From NCBI GenBank assembly GCA_009692395.1, contig SHZG01000036.1, positions 1 through 13,988 on the forward strand: a stretch of 13,988 nt of DNA, written 5' to 3'. Under the pieces are notes generated by a model. It was not told where the DNA came from and ran no database searches. It saw only the letters and a program-made list of their open reading frames with translations. Shown one piece after another: positions 7,082 through 13,988 of this stretch; position 1 is the stretch's first letter; every line of letters starts with the position of its first letter. The translations under genes were made by a program, and so were the position numbers. The stretch is from Methylococcales bacterium (GTDB lineage: Bacteria > Pseudomonadota > Gammaproteobacteria > Methylococcales > Methylomonadaceae).

Positions 7082-8041
7082 TTAGCCCAGCATATTATCC
7101 AATACCATCATAACAATAAAACCCATCATCAATGCGAACGTTGCATAACGTGACCGCCCATTGGAATGCGTTTCGGGAATAATTTCTTCACTGATAACAA
7201 ACAACATAGCCCCAGCCGCAAACCCCATTGCAATCGGCAAAATAGGTTGGAACGCCGTCACCATCGTAATACCTAACAAACCGCCCACAGGCTCAACTAA
7301 ACCTGTCAACGTCGCAATACCGACCGCACGCCATTTGTTATAACCCAAACCTACTAACGGCAACGCCACCGCCAGCCCTTCGGGAATATTTTGCAAGGCA
7401 ATCGCAATCGCCAACACCACGCTGTTTTTCATTTCGCCAGAACCAAAACTCACACCCACTGACATCCCTTCTGGAAAATTGTGAATCGTAATAGCGATAA
7501 TGAACAACCAAACTTTTTTCAACGAATTCAATTGAGTATCAGAAATAGAATCAAAATGTACATGAGGCAACTGCTTATCCGCATAATGCAAAAACGCCGC
7601 GCCGATTAACATACCAACAGACACCACATAAATCCCTTTGGCAGGCCAAATCGCATTACCAAACGCAATCCCGGGAACAAGCAAAGAAAATACCGTCGCC
7701 GCGAGCATCACACCCGCCGCCGCGCCCAATAGACTATTAAACAAATTATTAGAAATATCTTTAAAGAATAAGGCGGGTAACGCACCTACCCCTGTTGCCA
7801 AACCTGCCAGAATACTGGCGAAAAAACCAATCACAACAATCTTGCCAAACAGCAAATATAAACTGCCAAAAACTACTAGCTGGAACACTAAAAACAAGCC
7901 TGCCACGATAGCCCAACGTTTCAGTGGCGGCATATCCATCAACTTTTGATAGTTAGCACTGGATTTAATACGCACTATTTTGGATTCAACATAGTGAGGC
8001 GTTTTATTAATTACATTAGCTATGAAAGTCATAAGCTCCAT
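7082..8041 (-). CDS. ZIP family divalent metal transporter (GufA-like)
   Basis: An inner-membrane transporter of the ZIP family, likely moving Zn2+ and perhaps other divalent metals into the cytoplasm. The two metal-site motifs are HNFPEG at residues 187-192 and QNIPEG at 217-222, the second with Gln in place of His as in GufA-type ZIPs. A further helix carries TGLVEPVGG (about 246-254). About eight hydrophobic segments are present. At 319 residues it is longer than compact ZIPs (about 260); the extra part is a polar, basic N-terminal stretch of about 40 residues before the first helix. The first ATG is used; another lies three codons in. Same strand as the GDT1 gene. Confidence 0.88.
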   Translation of the reverse strand: MELMTFIANVINKTPHYVESKIVRIKSSANYQKLMDMPPLKRWAIVAGLFLVFQLVVFGSLYLLFGKIVVIGFFASILAGLATGVGALPALFFKDISNNLFNSLLGAAAGVMLAATVFSLLVPGIAFGNAIWPAKGIYVVSVGMLIGAAFLHYADKQLPHVHFDSISDTQLNSLKKVWLFIIAITIHNFPEGMSVGVSFGSGEMKNSVVLAIAIALQNIPEGLAVALPLVGLGYNKWRAVGIATLTGLVEPVGGLLGITMVTAFQPILPIAMGFAAGAMLFVISEEIIPETHSNGRSRYATFALMMGFIVMMVLDNMLG

Positions 8042-8138
8042 CCGTCCGTTAGTTACAAGAATATGCCGTGCATTATAGTCAAATACCGCATCATTAGACG
8101 GTTATTTAAATCGGGTAGTATTTGCATTTTAATGACTT

Positions 8139-8144
8139 TATAAT
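8139..8144 (+). promoter_or_regulatory. -10 element of the tRNA-Thr gene
   Basis: A perfect TATAAT, nine bases before the first base of the mature tRNA. The -35 region, 17-18 bases upstream, is poor. Confidence 0.5.
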
Positions 8145-8153
8145 ACCCACGTT

Positions 8154-8226
8154 GCCGTTGTAGCTCAGTCGGTAGAGCAACACATTCGTAATGTGTGGGT
8201 CGGCGGTTCGATTCCGCCTAACGGCT
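8154..8226 (+). tRNA. thrW: tRNA-Thr (CGU anticodon)
   Basis: A complete 73-base cloverleaf. The acceptor stem GCCGTTG pairs with TAACGGC (last pair G-U). The D-arm is GCTC/GAGC, and the anticodon stem ACACA/TGTGT encloses the loop TTCGTAA, giving anticodon CGT. The T-arm is GGCGG/CCGCC around TTCGATT, and the variable loop is 5 bases. The anticodon reads ACG codons for threonine, equivalent to thrW of E. coli. The discriminator base is T. The 3' CCA is not encoded (TAAA follows), so it must be added by the nucleotidyltransferase. The gene stands alone between the ZIP gene (divergent) and an IS630 remnant. Confidence 0.95.
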
Positions 8227-8281
8227 AAATAAAATTAATAAGTGATCAATCTATAAAAGTTGAAATTTTCAAAATATCGCA

Positions 8282-8338
8282 AAAATAGCGCACTTTTAAA
8301 AAAAACCCACAATACACCGCAATAATTACCGCTATTTT
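8282..8338. repeat. 9-bp inverted repeat in the gap between tRNA-Thr and the IS remnant
   Basis: AAAATAGCG at 8282-8290 and CGCTATTTT at 8330-8338 are perfect inverted copies 39 bases apart, in a 120-base AT-rich stretch that codes for nothing recognisable. A shorter palindrome, TTGAAATTTTCAA, lies just upstream. This could be the remains of a small mobile repeat or chance in AT-rich DNA. Confidence 0.3.
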
Positions 8339-8346
8339 GGCGCGTA

Positions 8347-8909
8347 GTTGACAGAGCCAGTAAAGAGGGTTGCCGTTAGCAGGCAAGAGACGAGTAATGC
8401 CCCGATGACGTTAGTGCATCCATAACATACCAGTCATGTTTGCCGATGCACTGTTTCCCAATAGGGGCGTAACCATGAGTGTACGGCAACTCGTATGCAA
8501 AACCACTCTCATCAATATAAACAATGGGTTGTTTGTTAGCTTGATACACTCATCTTTTCCTGAAAGAGCTGCCGTGCGTTTTCGTCCACTTTCGGATGCG
8601 ACAGTGTTTTGTTATAGCTGACTCCGAGTCGTTTTAACGCATAGCCTATTACGCGTTGACAGACTCCCAATCGAGCGGCGCGTTCATGTTGGTAGCCATC
8701 AGGGTACATTTTCACGTCTTCTTCCAAGGCTTTCATATCTAGCTTGGTGGCGGGTTTTGTTCGCGTACTTTTCGATTCCAAGCACTTGTTCCACCTTGTT
8801 ATGCTTGCCACTCCAACACCAAAACGCACTGCCGCTTCCACTTGTGTTAACCCTTCTTGTTCTTTAATCACCAATACTTTTTCTGGCGGAAATCGGCTGA
8901 ATATGTCAT
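8347..8909 (-). pseudogene. IS630-family transposase remnant, frameshifted and truncated
   Basis: A decayed IS630 transposase. It begins at the ATG at 8907-8909 (MTYSADFRQK) and reads through a helix-turn-helix N-terminus (ITRWNKCLESK, DVKMYPDGYQHERAARLGV). It continues into YIDESGFAYELPYTHGYAPIG, the first catalytic Asp, and then NVIGALL. The stretch is spread over several frames. One frameshift is in the run of five T at 8878-8882, another near 8545-8555 (after FQEKMS), and a third near 8410-8425 (after GKHDWY). Homology ends near 8347, after about two thirds of the usual length. The second and third catalytic acids are absent, so the element is dead. It belongs to a different IS630 branch from the copies at the window ends, judging by its N-terminus. 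Confidence 0.88.
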
Positions 8910-9000
8910 CTAATTTAAAATAATCAAATTATACTGCTTTAGTTGAAGGAGTAGCACAGACCATTGGAATGGGGTAATGCAAGAAAGCCCTGCGTAAAAA

Positions 9001-9009
9001 TGCTAAAAT
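9001..9009 (+). promoter_or_regulatory. Possible extended -10 promoter for the Lon-related protease
   Basis: TGCTAAAAT fits an extended -10 (TG-N-TAAAAT). Transcription would start near 9016, about 30 bases before the ATG at 9045. This would exclude the upstream ATG at 8964 as a start. No convincing -35 is present, which extended -10 promoters can tolerate. Confidence 0.3.
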
Positions 9010-9044
9010 CCACGCTTTATTCAGCCCTGAGCCTTTTTCTATTC

Positions 9045-11432
9045 ATGTCTAACCCCTTAAAACTACCCATTGAATCCCTCAAATTACACATTGATTTAAC
9101 AGGGTTTGAATTCCCGCCTGCCCCGCGTTTGCACAATACGCTGTTAGGGCAAGACAGAGCGCGGTCAGCGTTGGCATTTGGTGTGGCAATGCCTAATGCG
9201 GGTTATAACATTTTTGTGATGGGCGATTCAGGTTTGGGTCGAGTGTCGCTGATTACTAATCATTTAAACGCCTTAGCAAATACCTTGCCCGCGCCTTCTT
9301 CTTACGCCTATGTGGATAACTTTGACAATCCCAGAGAGCCGATTGCGATTGAATTACCTGCCGAATACGGACAAACCTTTAGCAAATCCATTGAGAAAAT
9401 GTGTGACGATTTGCTTGCTACGTTTCCTGCTGCGTTTGAAAGTCCTGCGTATCAACAAAAAAAATCGGCATTAGAACGCCAACTCAGTCAAGCCTATAAC
9501 AATGCGATTGATTTGGTCGATAAAAAAGCTCAAACCTTAAGCATTGCCTTATTTCGCGACAATGACACCATCACTTTCGCGCCGATATACGACAATAAAA
9601 CCCTCAATGAAGAGCAATTTACCCAACTGCCCCAACCTGAACGTGAACAATTTCACCAACACGTTGAACAACTCGAAGACTATTTGAGTGAAGTGCTATT
9701 GGAACTGCCACAATGGCGTAGAAACTTGGTCGAAAAAACCAAGCAATTAGACAATGATACGATTCATATCGCCATTGAGCCGTTATTTGCAGAGCTGAAT
9801 AAAACCTATCAAAACATTGATGATGTCATTACTTATTTGGCTGAAGTTAAGAAAAATCTTGATAATACTATCGCCGATTATCTAATGCCCACCCGCCTTG
9901 AGCCGCGTGAAACCAACAGTAAACGCAACCTATTGACTGAGCAATATGCGCCTACTATTTTGGTGGATAACAAACAAGAAAATGGTGCGCCAATTATTTT
10001 TGAACCCCATCCAACTTATCAAAACTTGTTTGGGCGCATTGAATATGTCAATGACCAAGGCACATTAATGACCAGTTATCGCAAAATTTGTGCAGGTTCA
10101 TTGCACAAAGCGAACGGCGGTTATTTAATTCTCGATGCTGAAAAATTATTGACCTATCCGTTTGTTTGGGAAGGCTTAAAACGCGCCTTGCAATCAGGTT
10201 ATATTGAAATCGAATCGCCTTATTCTGAATTCGGCGTTAATACCATTACGCTCAAACCCGAAGTCATTCCGTTAAAAGTTAAAGTAATACTTGTCGGTTC
10301 ACCCGATACTTATTATCTGCTGGAAGACTTGGATCATGAATTCAACGAAATGTTTAAAATTCTTGCTGATTTTGATAACACCATTCCCCGCACGCAAGAA
10401 TCCACGCAGGGTTTTATTGCCGTGATGATTAAACAAGCCGCCGATTCAGGCGCGAAACTCTTAACACAAGCGGCGATTGTCGGCTTAATAGAACACAGTT
10501 GTCGCTTGTCAGAAAATCAACAACAATTCTCTGCCCGCATTAATGATTCATTGGAAATTATCGGTGAGGCTAATTTGTTTTGTCAGCAAGCTAATGATGA
10601 TGAAATTGATACAAAACACATTGATGCAGCCCTAACTGCGCGTGAATACCGCAACGGCAGATTATCACAAGCCATACTTGATGAAATGCTGGACGGCACG
10701 GTGCTGATTGATACTGACGGCGCGGCAATTGGTAAAATCAACGGCTTAACCGTGTTAGAAATCGGCGGCAGTAGTTTTGGCGCACCTGCCCGTATTACCA
10801 CCACGGTTTACCCTGGATCACGCGGTATTGTTGATATAGAACGCGAAGCCGAATTAGGGCAATCCATCCACTCCAAAGGCGTATTAATTTTAACAGGCTA
10901 TCTGGGGCATTTTTACGCCCAACAATTCCCCTTAGCCATCTCCGCTAGCATTGCCATTGAACAATCTTACAGCTACATCGACGGCGACAGCGCGTCACTC
11001 GCGGAACTATGTTGCTTGATTTCTGCACTCACCCACACACCCATTAAACAAGGTTTTGCTATCACAGGCTCAATTAACCAATACGGTGAAGTGCAGGCCA
11101 TTGGCGGCGTGAATGAAAAAATTGAAGGCTTCTTTCGCCTCTGTAAAGCACGCGGTTTAAACGGGCAACACGCCGTCATTATCCCCGCAGCCAACAAACG
11201 CAACTTAATGTTAAAACAAGAAGTGATTGATGCAGTGGCTCAGGATTTATTCGCGGTCTATGTCGTTTCTACGGTTAATGAAACCCTAGAACTGCTTACA
11301 GGACAACCCACAGGCGTGATGGATGAAGCAGGCAACTACCCAGAAGACAGCATCAACTTTAAAGCCATTTCGCGCTTAAAAGAAATTGCTGAACTGGAAG
11401 ATGATGATGACAAAGAGGAAGCGGGCGCGTAA
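9045..11432 (+). CDS. Lon-related AAA+ ATP-dependent protease (YcbZ/COG1067 type)
   Basis: A 795-residue protease with an N-terminal AAA+ region and a C-terminal Lon-type serine-lysine protease domain. Walker A is GDSGLGRVS (about 60-68), with Arg where Lys is usual; this is common in the YcbZ-like group as far as I recall. The Walker B region lies in ANGGYLILDAEKLL at about 354-368. A helical insertion (about 120-300) separates them. In the protease domain Ser649 (DGDSAS) and Lys692 (GGVNEKIEG) are 43 residues apart, the same spacing as in E. coli Lon. The tail is acidic (ELEDDDDKEE). The frame is open to an ATG at 8964, but the added 27 residues have no family character; MSNPLKLP is chosen. 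Convergent with fbp. Substrates are unknown. Confidence 0.93.
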   Translation: MSNPLKLPIESLKLHIDLTGFEFPPAPRLHNTLLGQDRARSALAFGVAMPNAGYNIFVMGDSGLGRVSLITNHLNALANTLPAPSSYAYVDNFDNPREPIAIELPAEYGQTFSKSIEKMCDDLLATFPAAFESPAYQQKKSALERQLSQAYNNAIDLVDKKAQTLSIALFRDNDTITFAPIYDNKTLNEEQFTQLPQPEREQFHQHVEQLEDYLSEVLLELPQWRRNLVEKTKQLDNDTIHIAIEPLFAELNKTYQNIDDVITYLAEVKKNLDNTIADYLMPTRLEPRETNSKRNLLTEQYAPTILVDNKQENGAPIIFEPHPTYQNLFGRIEYVNDQGTLMTSYRKICAGSLHKANGGYLILDAEKLLTYPFVWEGLKRALQSGYIEIESPYSEFGVNTITLKPEVIPLKVKVILVGSPDTYYLLEDLDHEFNEMFKILADFDNTIPRTQESTQGFIAVMIKQAADSGAKLLTQAAIVGLIEHSCRLSENQQQFSARINDSLEIIGEANLFCQQANDDEIDTKHIDAALTAREYRNGRLSQAILDEMLDGTVLIDTDGAAIGKINGLTVLEIGGSSFGAPARITTTVYPGSRGIVDIEREAELGQSIHSKGVLILTGYLGHFYAQQFPLAISASIAIEQSYSYIDGDSASLAELCCLISALTHTPIKQGFAITGSINQYGEVQAIGGVNEKIEGFFRLCKARGLNGQHAVIIPAANKRNLMLKQEVIDAVAQDLFAVYVVSTVNETLELLTGQPTGVMDEAGNYPEDSINFKAISRLKEIAELEDDDDKEEAGA

Positions 11433-11481
11433 TTGCTTGTGTGATTATCGAAACCAGTGGAGTCGCTAATCTTGAACTCAA

Positions 11482-12480
11482 TTAAGCGTGATACGCGACT
11501 ATTCGCTCTACTTCATTTTTTGAACCCAATATCAGCGGCACACGTTGATGAATGCCTGTCGGTTTAATATCCAATATGCGTTCACGCCCTGTGGAACACG
11601 CGCCACCTGCTTGTTCGATAATAAACGCCATTGGAGTGGCTTCATACATTAGGCGTAATCTGCCCGTTTTGCTGGGGTCTCGGGTATCTAAAGGGTACAT
11701 AAATACGCCGCCACGCGTTAGGATTCGATACACTTCTGCGACTAAGGACGCAATCCAACGCATATTAAAATCTTTCTCGCGCACACCGTCCGTGCCTTGT
11801 ACGCATTCAGTCACATAACGCTGTACAGGCGGTTGCCAAAAGCGTTGGTTGGACATATTGATGGCAAATTCTTGGGTGTCTTCGGGGATTTTTATTTCTG
11901 GATGAGTCAAAATAAATTCCCCAACATCTTGATCCAGCGTAAACGCATTCACGCCTTGCCCTGTCGTCAACACCAACATGGTTGATGGGCCATAGAGTAC
12001 AAAACCCGCGCACACTTGCTCTGTGCCTTGACGCAAAAAATCGGCTTCTGTGGGTGTTATGCCTTCGGGGCAATGCAGAATAGAAAAAATTGTCCCCACC
12101 GTCATGTTGACATCAATATTGGATGAACCATCTAAGGGGTCAAATAACACCAGATAATTACCTTTTGGGTATTGCGCGGGAATTTGAATAATGTCGTCGA
12201 TTTCTTCCGATGCCATGCCCGCTAAATGCCCTGTCCAATTCAAGGCATTGACCATAATGTCGTGGGTGATAATGTCTAGTTTTTTCTGTACTTCACCTTG
12301 TACATTTTCTGATTCTGCACTGCCTAACACGCCCACTAAATCACCGCGATTAACAAGATGAGAGATTTCTTTACACGCCGTGACAATATTATTCAGTAGC
12401 ATGGTAAATCGACCTGACGCATCAGGTAAACCGCGTTGCTGTTCAATAATAAACTGCGTTAATGTTATTTTGTTGGTCAT
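11482..12480 (-). CDS. fbp: Class I fructose-1,6-bisphosphatase
   Basis: Hydrolyses fructose-1,6-bisphosphate to fructose-6-phosphate in gluconeogenesis and, in autotrophs, the Calvin cycle; cytoplasmic, Mg2+-dependent. The 332 residues equal the E. coli class I enzyme. Metal-binding acids are in ASEEIDD (about 90-96) and in the signature FDPLDGSSNIDVN (113-125). The later segments RWIASLVAEVYRILTRGGVFMYP and KTGRLRLMYEATPMAFIIEQAGG are family-typical. GGAG seven bases upstream supports the start. It lies 12 bases downstream of a SemiSWEET gene and probably shares the rimK transcript. Convergent with the Lon-related protease, with a 49-base gap that shows no clear terminator. Confidence 0.97.
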   Translation of the reverse strand: MTNKITLTQFIIEQQRGLPDASGRFTMLLNNIVTACKEISHLVNRGDLVGVLGSAESENVQGEVQKKLDIITHDIMVNALNWTGHLAGMASEEIDDIIQIPAQYPKGNYLVLFDPLDGSSNIDVNMTVGTIFSILHCPEGITPTEADFLRQGTEQVCAGFVLYGPSTMLVLTTGQGVNAFTLDQDVGEFILTHPEIKIPEDTQEFAINMSNQRFWQPPVQRYVTECVQGTDGVREKDFNMRWIASLVAEVYRILTRGGVFMYPLDTRDPSKTGRLRLMYEATPMAFIIEQAGGACSTGRERILDIKPTGIHQRVPLILGSKNEVERIVAYHA

Positions 12481-12492
12481 GTGCTTGCTCCG

Positions 12493-12774
12493 TTATTCTT
12501 TGTTAGTCAGCATATTGTAAATTTTAAAACCCAATATGGATGTCGCTAAGATGAGGGTGATAATGTTAGCAACAATGATGACTTTATTGGCAATAAAAAT
12601 TCCGTAAACAAGCCAGCCCAATACGCCTAAGGTAAACATGGTGTACATACTGAGCGACAGCGACTGCGTGTCTTTGGTTTTTAGTGTTAAAAATGCTTGG
12701 GGTAAAAATGAGGCGGTAGTGAGTGAGGCAGAAATATAACCGATGATGTCGATAATCTCAGGGGTAATAGTCAT
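12493..12774 (-). CDS. SemiSWEET family sugar transporter
   Basis: A 93-residue inner-membrane protein with one three-helix PQ-loop bundle; SemiSWEETs dimerise to form a passive sugar channel (family knowledge). The PQ motif is at Pro25-Gln26 (SFLPQAFLTLKTKDTQSLSL), followed by helices at about 42-61 and 65-85. The length fits bacterial SemiSWEETs (85-100). The frame is open for 20 more codons upstream into rimK, but MTITPEIID at 12772-12774 starts at the family position. AAGGGA about 10 bases upstream, inside the end of rimK, could be the ribosome site. Seven bases separate it from the rimK stop and 12 from the fbp start. The substrate is unknown. Confidence 0.88.
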   Translation of the reverse strand: MTITPEIIDIIGYISASLTTASFLPQAFLTLKTKDTQSLSLSMYTMFTLGVLGWLVYGIFIANKVIIVANIITLILATSILGFKIYNMLTNKE

Positions 12775-12781
12775 GATGGTA

Positions 12782-13702
12782 TTATCCCTTACCGCGTGTC
12801 CGCGTCTTATCTTTAGCGGTTTCTGAGGTTTCAAAGCGTTTTTCGATAAACTGAATAATCAAATCAGCAATGTCTTTGCCGCTAGTTTCTTCGATGCCTT
12901 TTAGACCAGGTGAGGAATTCACTTCCATGACCACAGGGCCATGATTAGATCGCAACATATCGACACCACAGACATTTAGCCCCATAATTTTTGCAGCGCG
13001 AATGGCAGTTGAGCGTTCTTCGGGGGTTAAACGAATTAATTCAGCCGAACCTCCACGGTGTAAATTAGACCGAAATTCGCCTTTTCTGCCTTGGCGTTTC
13101 ATCGCAGCCACTACTTTATCACCGACCACCAAACAGCGAATATCACTGCCGTTGGCTTCTTTAATAAATTCTTGCACCATGATATTGGCATTTAAACCCA
13201 TAAAGGCTTGAATGACACTTTCAGCGGCATTATGGGTTTCTGCTAATACCACGCCGATGCCTTGAGTGCCTTGCAATAATTTAATCACCAATGGCACACC
13301 ACCGACTTGAGCAATTAAATCTTCAATATCGTCGGGATTATTAGCAAACCCTGTGACAGGTAAGCCGATGCCTTTTCTAGCCAGTAACTGAATAGAACGC
13401 AACTTATCCCTAGAGCGTGAGATGGCAACCGATTCGTTTAACGGCAGCACATTCATCATTTCAAATTGGCGCAATACCGCTGTACCGTAAAACGTGACCG
13501 AAGCCCCGATACGCGGTATAACGGCATCAAAGCCTGTTAAATCTTCGCCCCGATAATGAATAGAAGGATTGTGCGAGGTAATATTCATATAACAACGCAA
13601 TACATCCAGCACTCGTACTTCATGACCGCGTGCTTGCGCCGCTTCAACTAAACGGGCAGTTGAATATAATTGAGCGTTACGCGATAAAAGAGCAATTTTC
13701 AT
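12782..13702 (-). CDS. rimK: Ribosomal protein S6--L-glutamate ligase
   Basis: An ATP-grasp ligase that adds glutamate residues to the C-terminus of ribosomal protein S6, and can make poly-alpha-glutamate. At 306 residues it is close to E. coli RimK (300). Visible features are the N-terminal MKIALLSRNAQLYSTARLVEAA, the segment SVAISRSRDKLRSIQLLARKGIG, then the ATP-grasp core. That core includes QGTQGIGVVLAE, RCLVVGDKVVAAMKRQ and the metal-binding VMEVNSSPGLKGIE near residue 265. The C-terminal KTRTRGKG is basic and slightly longer than usual. AGGA six bases before the ATG supports the start. It is the first gene of a probable rimK-SemiSWEET-fbp operon. Confidence 0.96.
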   Translation of the reverse strand: MKIALLSRNAQLYSTARLVEAAQARGHEVRVLDVLRCYMNITSHNPSIHYRGEDLTGFDAVIPRIGASVTFYGTAVLRQFEMMNVLPLNESVAISRSRDKLRSIQLLARKGIGLPVTGFANNPDDIEDLIAQVGGVPLVIKLLQGTQGIGVVLAETHNAAESVIQAFMGLNANIMVQEFIKEANGSDIRCLVVGDKVVAAMKRQGRKGEFRSNLHRGGSAELIRLTPEERSTAIRAAKIMGLNVCGVDMLRSNHGPVVMEVNSSPGLKGIEETSGKDIADLIIQFIEKRFETSETAKDKTRTRGKG

Positions 13703-13783
13703 AATTTCCTGATTTAGGGTCTAAAATACTCGGACTATTTTGTCATGAAATAATCTAAGCCCGTTCAATTTTTATTTTTACAT

Positions 13784-13803
13784 GAGAGGTTACTATGGCA
13801 TTA
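13784..13803 (+). pseudogene. Start of a gene interrupted by the right-hand IS630
   Basis: GAGAGGT at 13784-13790 is a strong Shine-Dalgarno match, and ATGGCA follows at 13795-13800, four bases after it. The next bases, TTATAG, close the frame at once with a stop. They coincide with the inferred left edge of the IS630 element (TA at about 13802). The picture is of a gene broken after its second codon, divergent from rimK. What the gene encoded cannot be seen. The reading is inference from the site alone. Confidence 0.4.
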
Positions 13804-13988
13804 TAGTATTTTAGTTTTAACATAATCCATGTATTTCTATAAAATCCCATGAAAAAAGCCTACAGCGAAGATCTGAGAAAATGCGTAATAAACTGCTACG
13901 AAGCAGGATTTCCCAAGACTTTAATTATACAGATATTGACTATAGGAAAAGACACATTAAATCGTTGGATTAGACAATATAAAGAGAC
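13802..13988 (+). mobile_element. IS630-family insertion sequence, left part only
   Basis: The left end of an IS630-family element that runs out of the window. The edge is placed at the TATAG at 13802-13806, 47 bases before the transposase ATG, because it matches the outer end of the IS at the other side of the window and IS630 targets TA. The boundary is inferred. Confidence 0.55.
13849..13988 (+). CDS. IS630-family transposase, N-terminal fragment
   Basis: The first 46 codons of a transposase, open at the window end. The sequence MKKAYSEDLRKCVINCYEAG and the helix-turn-helix that follows (ILTIGKDTLNRWIRQYKE) match the N-terminal DNA-binding region of IS630/Tc1-type transposases. Same strand as the C-terminal fragment at the window start. 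The two may be copies of one IS, but they do not overlap, so this cannot be shown here. Confidence 0.85.
   Translation, partial: MKKAYSEDLRKCVINCYEAGFPKTLIIQILTIGKDTLNRWIRQYKE

Noticed and set aside
8436..8621. Plus-strand ORF of 61 codons over the IS630 remnant
   Set aside because: It is the antisense shadow of the minus-strand transposase remnant, whose family motifs read across it in the other direction.
8964..9044. 27-residue N-terminal extension of the Lon-related protease, with a hydrophobic patch resembling a signal peptide
   Set aside because: The protein is cytoplasmic by family, the extension has no family match, and a possible extended -10 at 9001-9009 lies inside it.
12775..12834. 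Twenty-residue upstream extension of the SemiSWEET protein
   Set aside because: It lies within rimK and is basic and polar; SemiSWEETs start directly before the first helix, as at the ATG at 12774.

Overview
This window looks like a stretch of gammaproteobacterial chromosome with fairly AT-rich coding sequence. The strongest taxonomic signal is the run arsC-like / wrbA / DUF2069 / hda, joined by overlapping start and stop codons. That run, together with Hda, RimK, a YcbZ-type Lon-related protease and TsaC, is typical of Gammaproteobacteria. A large sulfur bacterium of the Thiotrichales/Beggiatoa kind would fit the style and the IS630 load, but that is only a guess.

Layout. The window opens inside the C-terminal end of an IS630-family transposase (+ strand) and closes inside the N-terminal end of another IS630-family transposase (+ strand). 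Next to the left IS is a minus-strand cluster: ubiA (ubiquinone prenyltransferase), an acyl-carrier-like protein, and a small exported protein that seems cut short by the IS. Divergent from ubiA is a plus-strand run: ArsC-family reductase, WrbA quinone reductase, a DUF2069 membrane protein, Hda (DnaA inactivation), an unrecognised 138-residue protein, and Lnt (lipoprotein N-acylation). A hairpin separates lnt from a minus-strand group: TsaC (tRNA t6A synthesis), a GDT1/TMEM165-type cation transporter and a ZIP metal transporter. Then come a tRNA-Thr(CGU) gene on the plus strand and a decayed, frameshifted IS630 remnant. After these lie a Lon-related AAA+ protease (+ strand) and a convergent minus-strand operon: rimK (ribosomal protein S6 modification), a SemiSWEET sugar transporter, and fbp (fructose-1,6-bisphosphatase).

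Most of the window is housekeeping. No defence system, CRISPR array or new multi-gene system is visible. The points of real interest are small. (1) The acyl-carrier gene seems to have lost its true start: a one-base shift separates an ATG that overlaps the ubiA stop from a reading frame encoding a membrane helix. (2) The right-hand IS630 sits three bases after the second codon of what looks like a gene start with a strong Shine-Dalgarno sequence. (3) The left-hand IS630 appears to truncate a secreted protein. (4) An older IS630 copy is decaying beside the tRNA gene. (5) A SemiSWEET gene is embedded between rimK and fbp.
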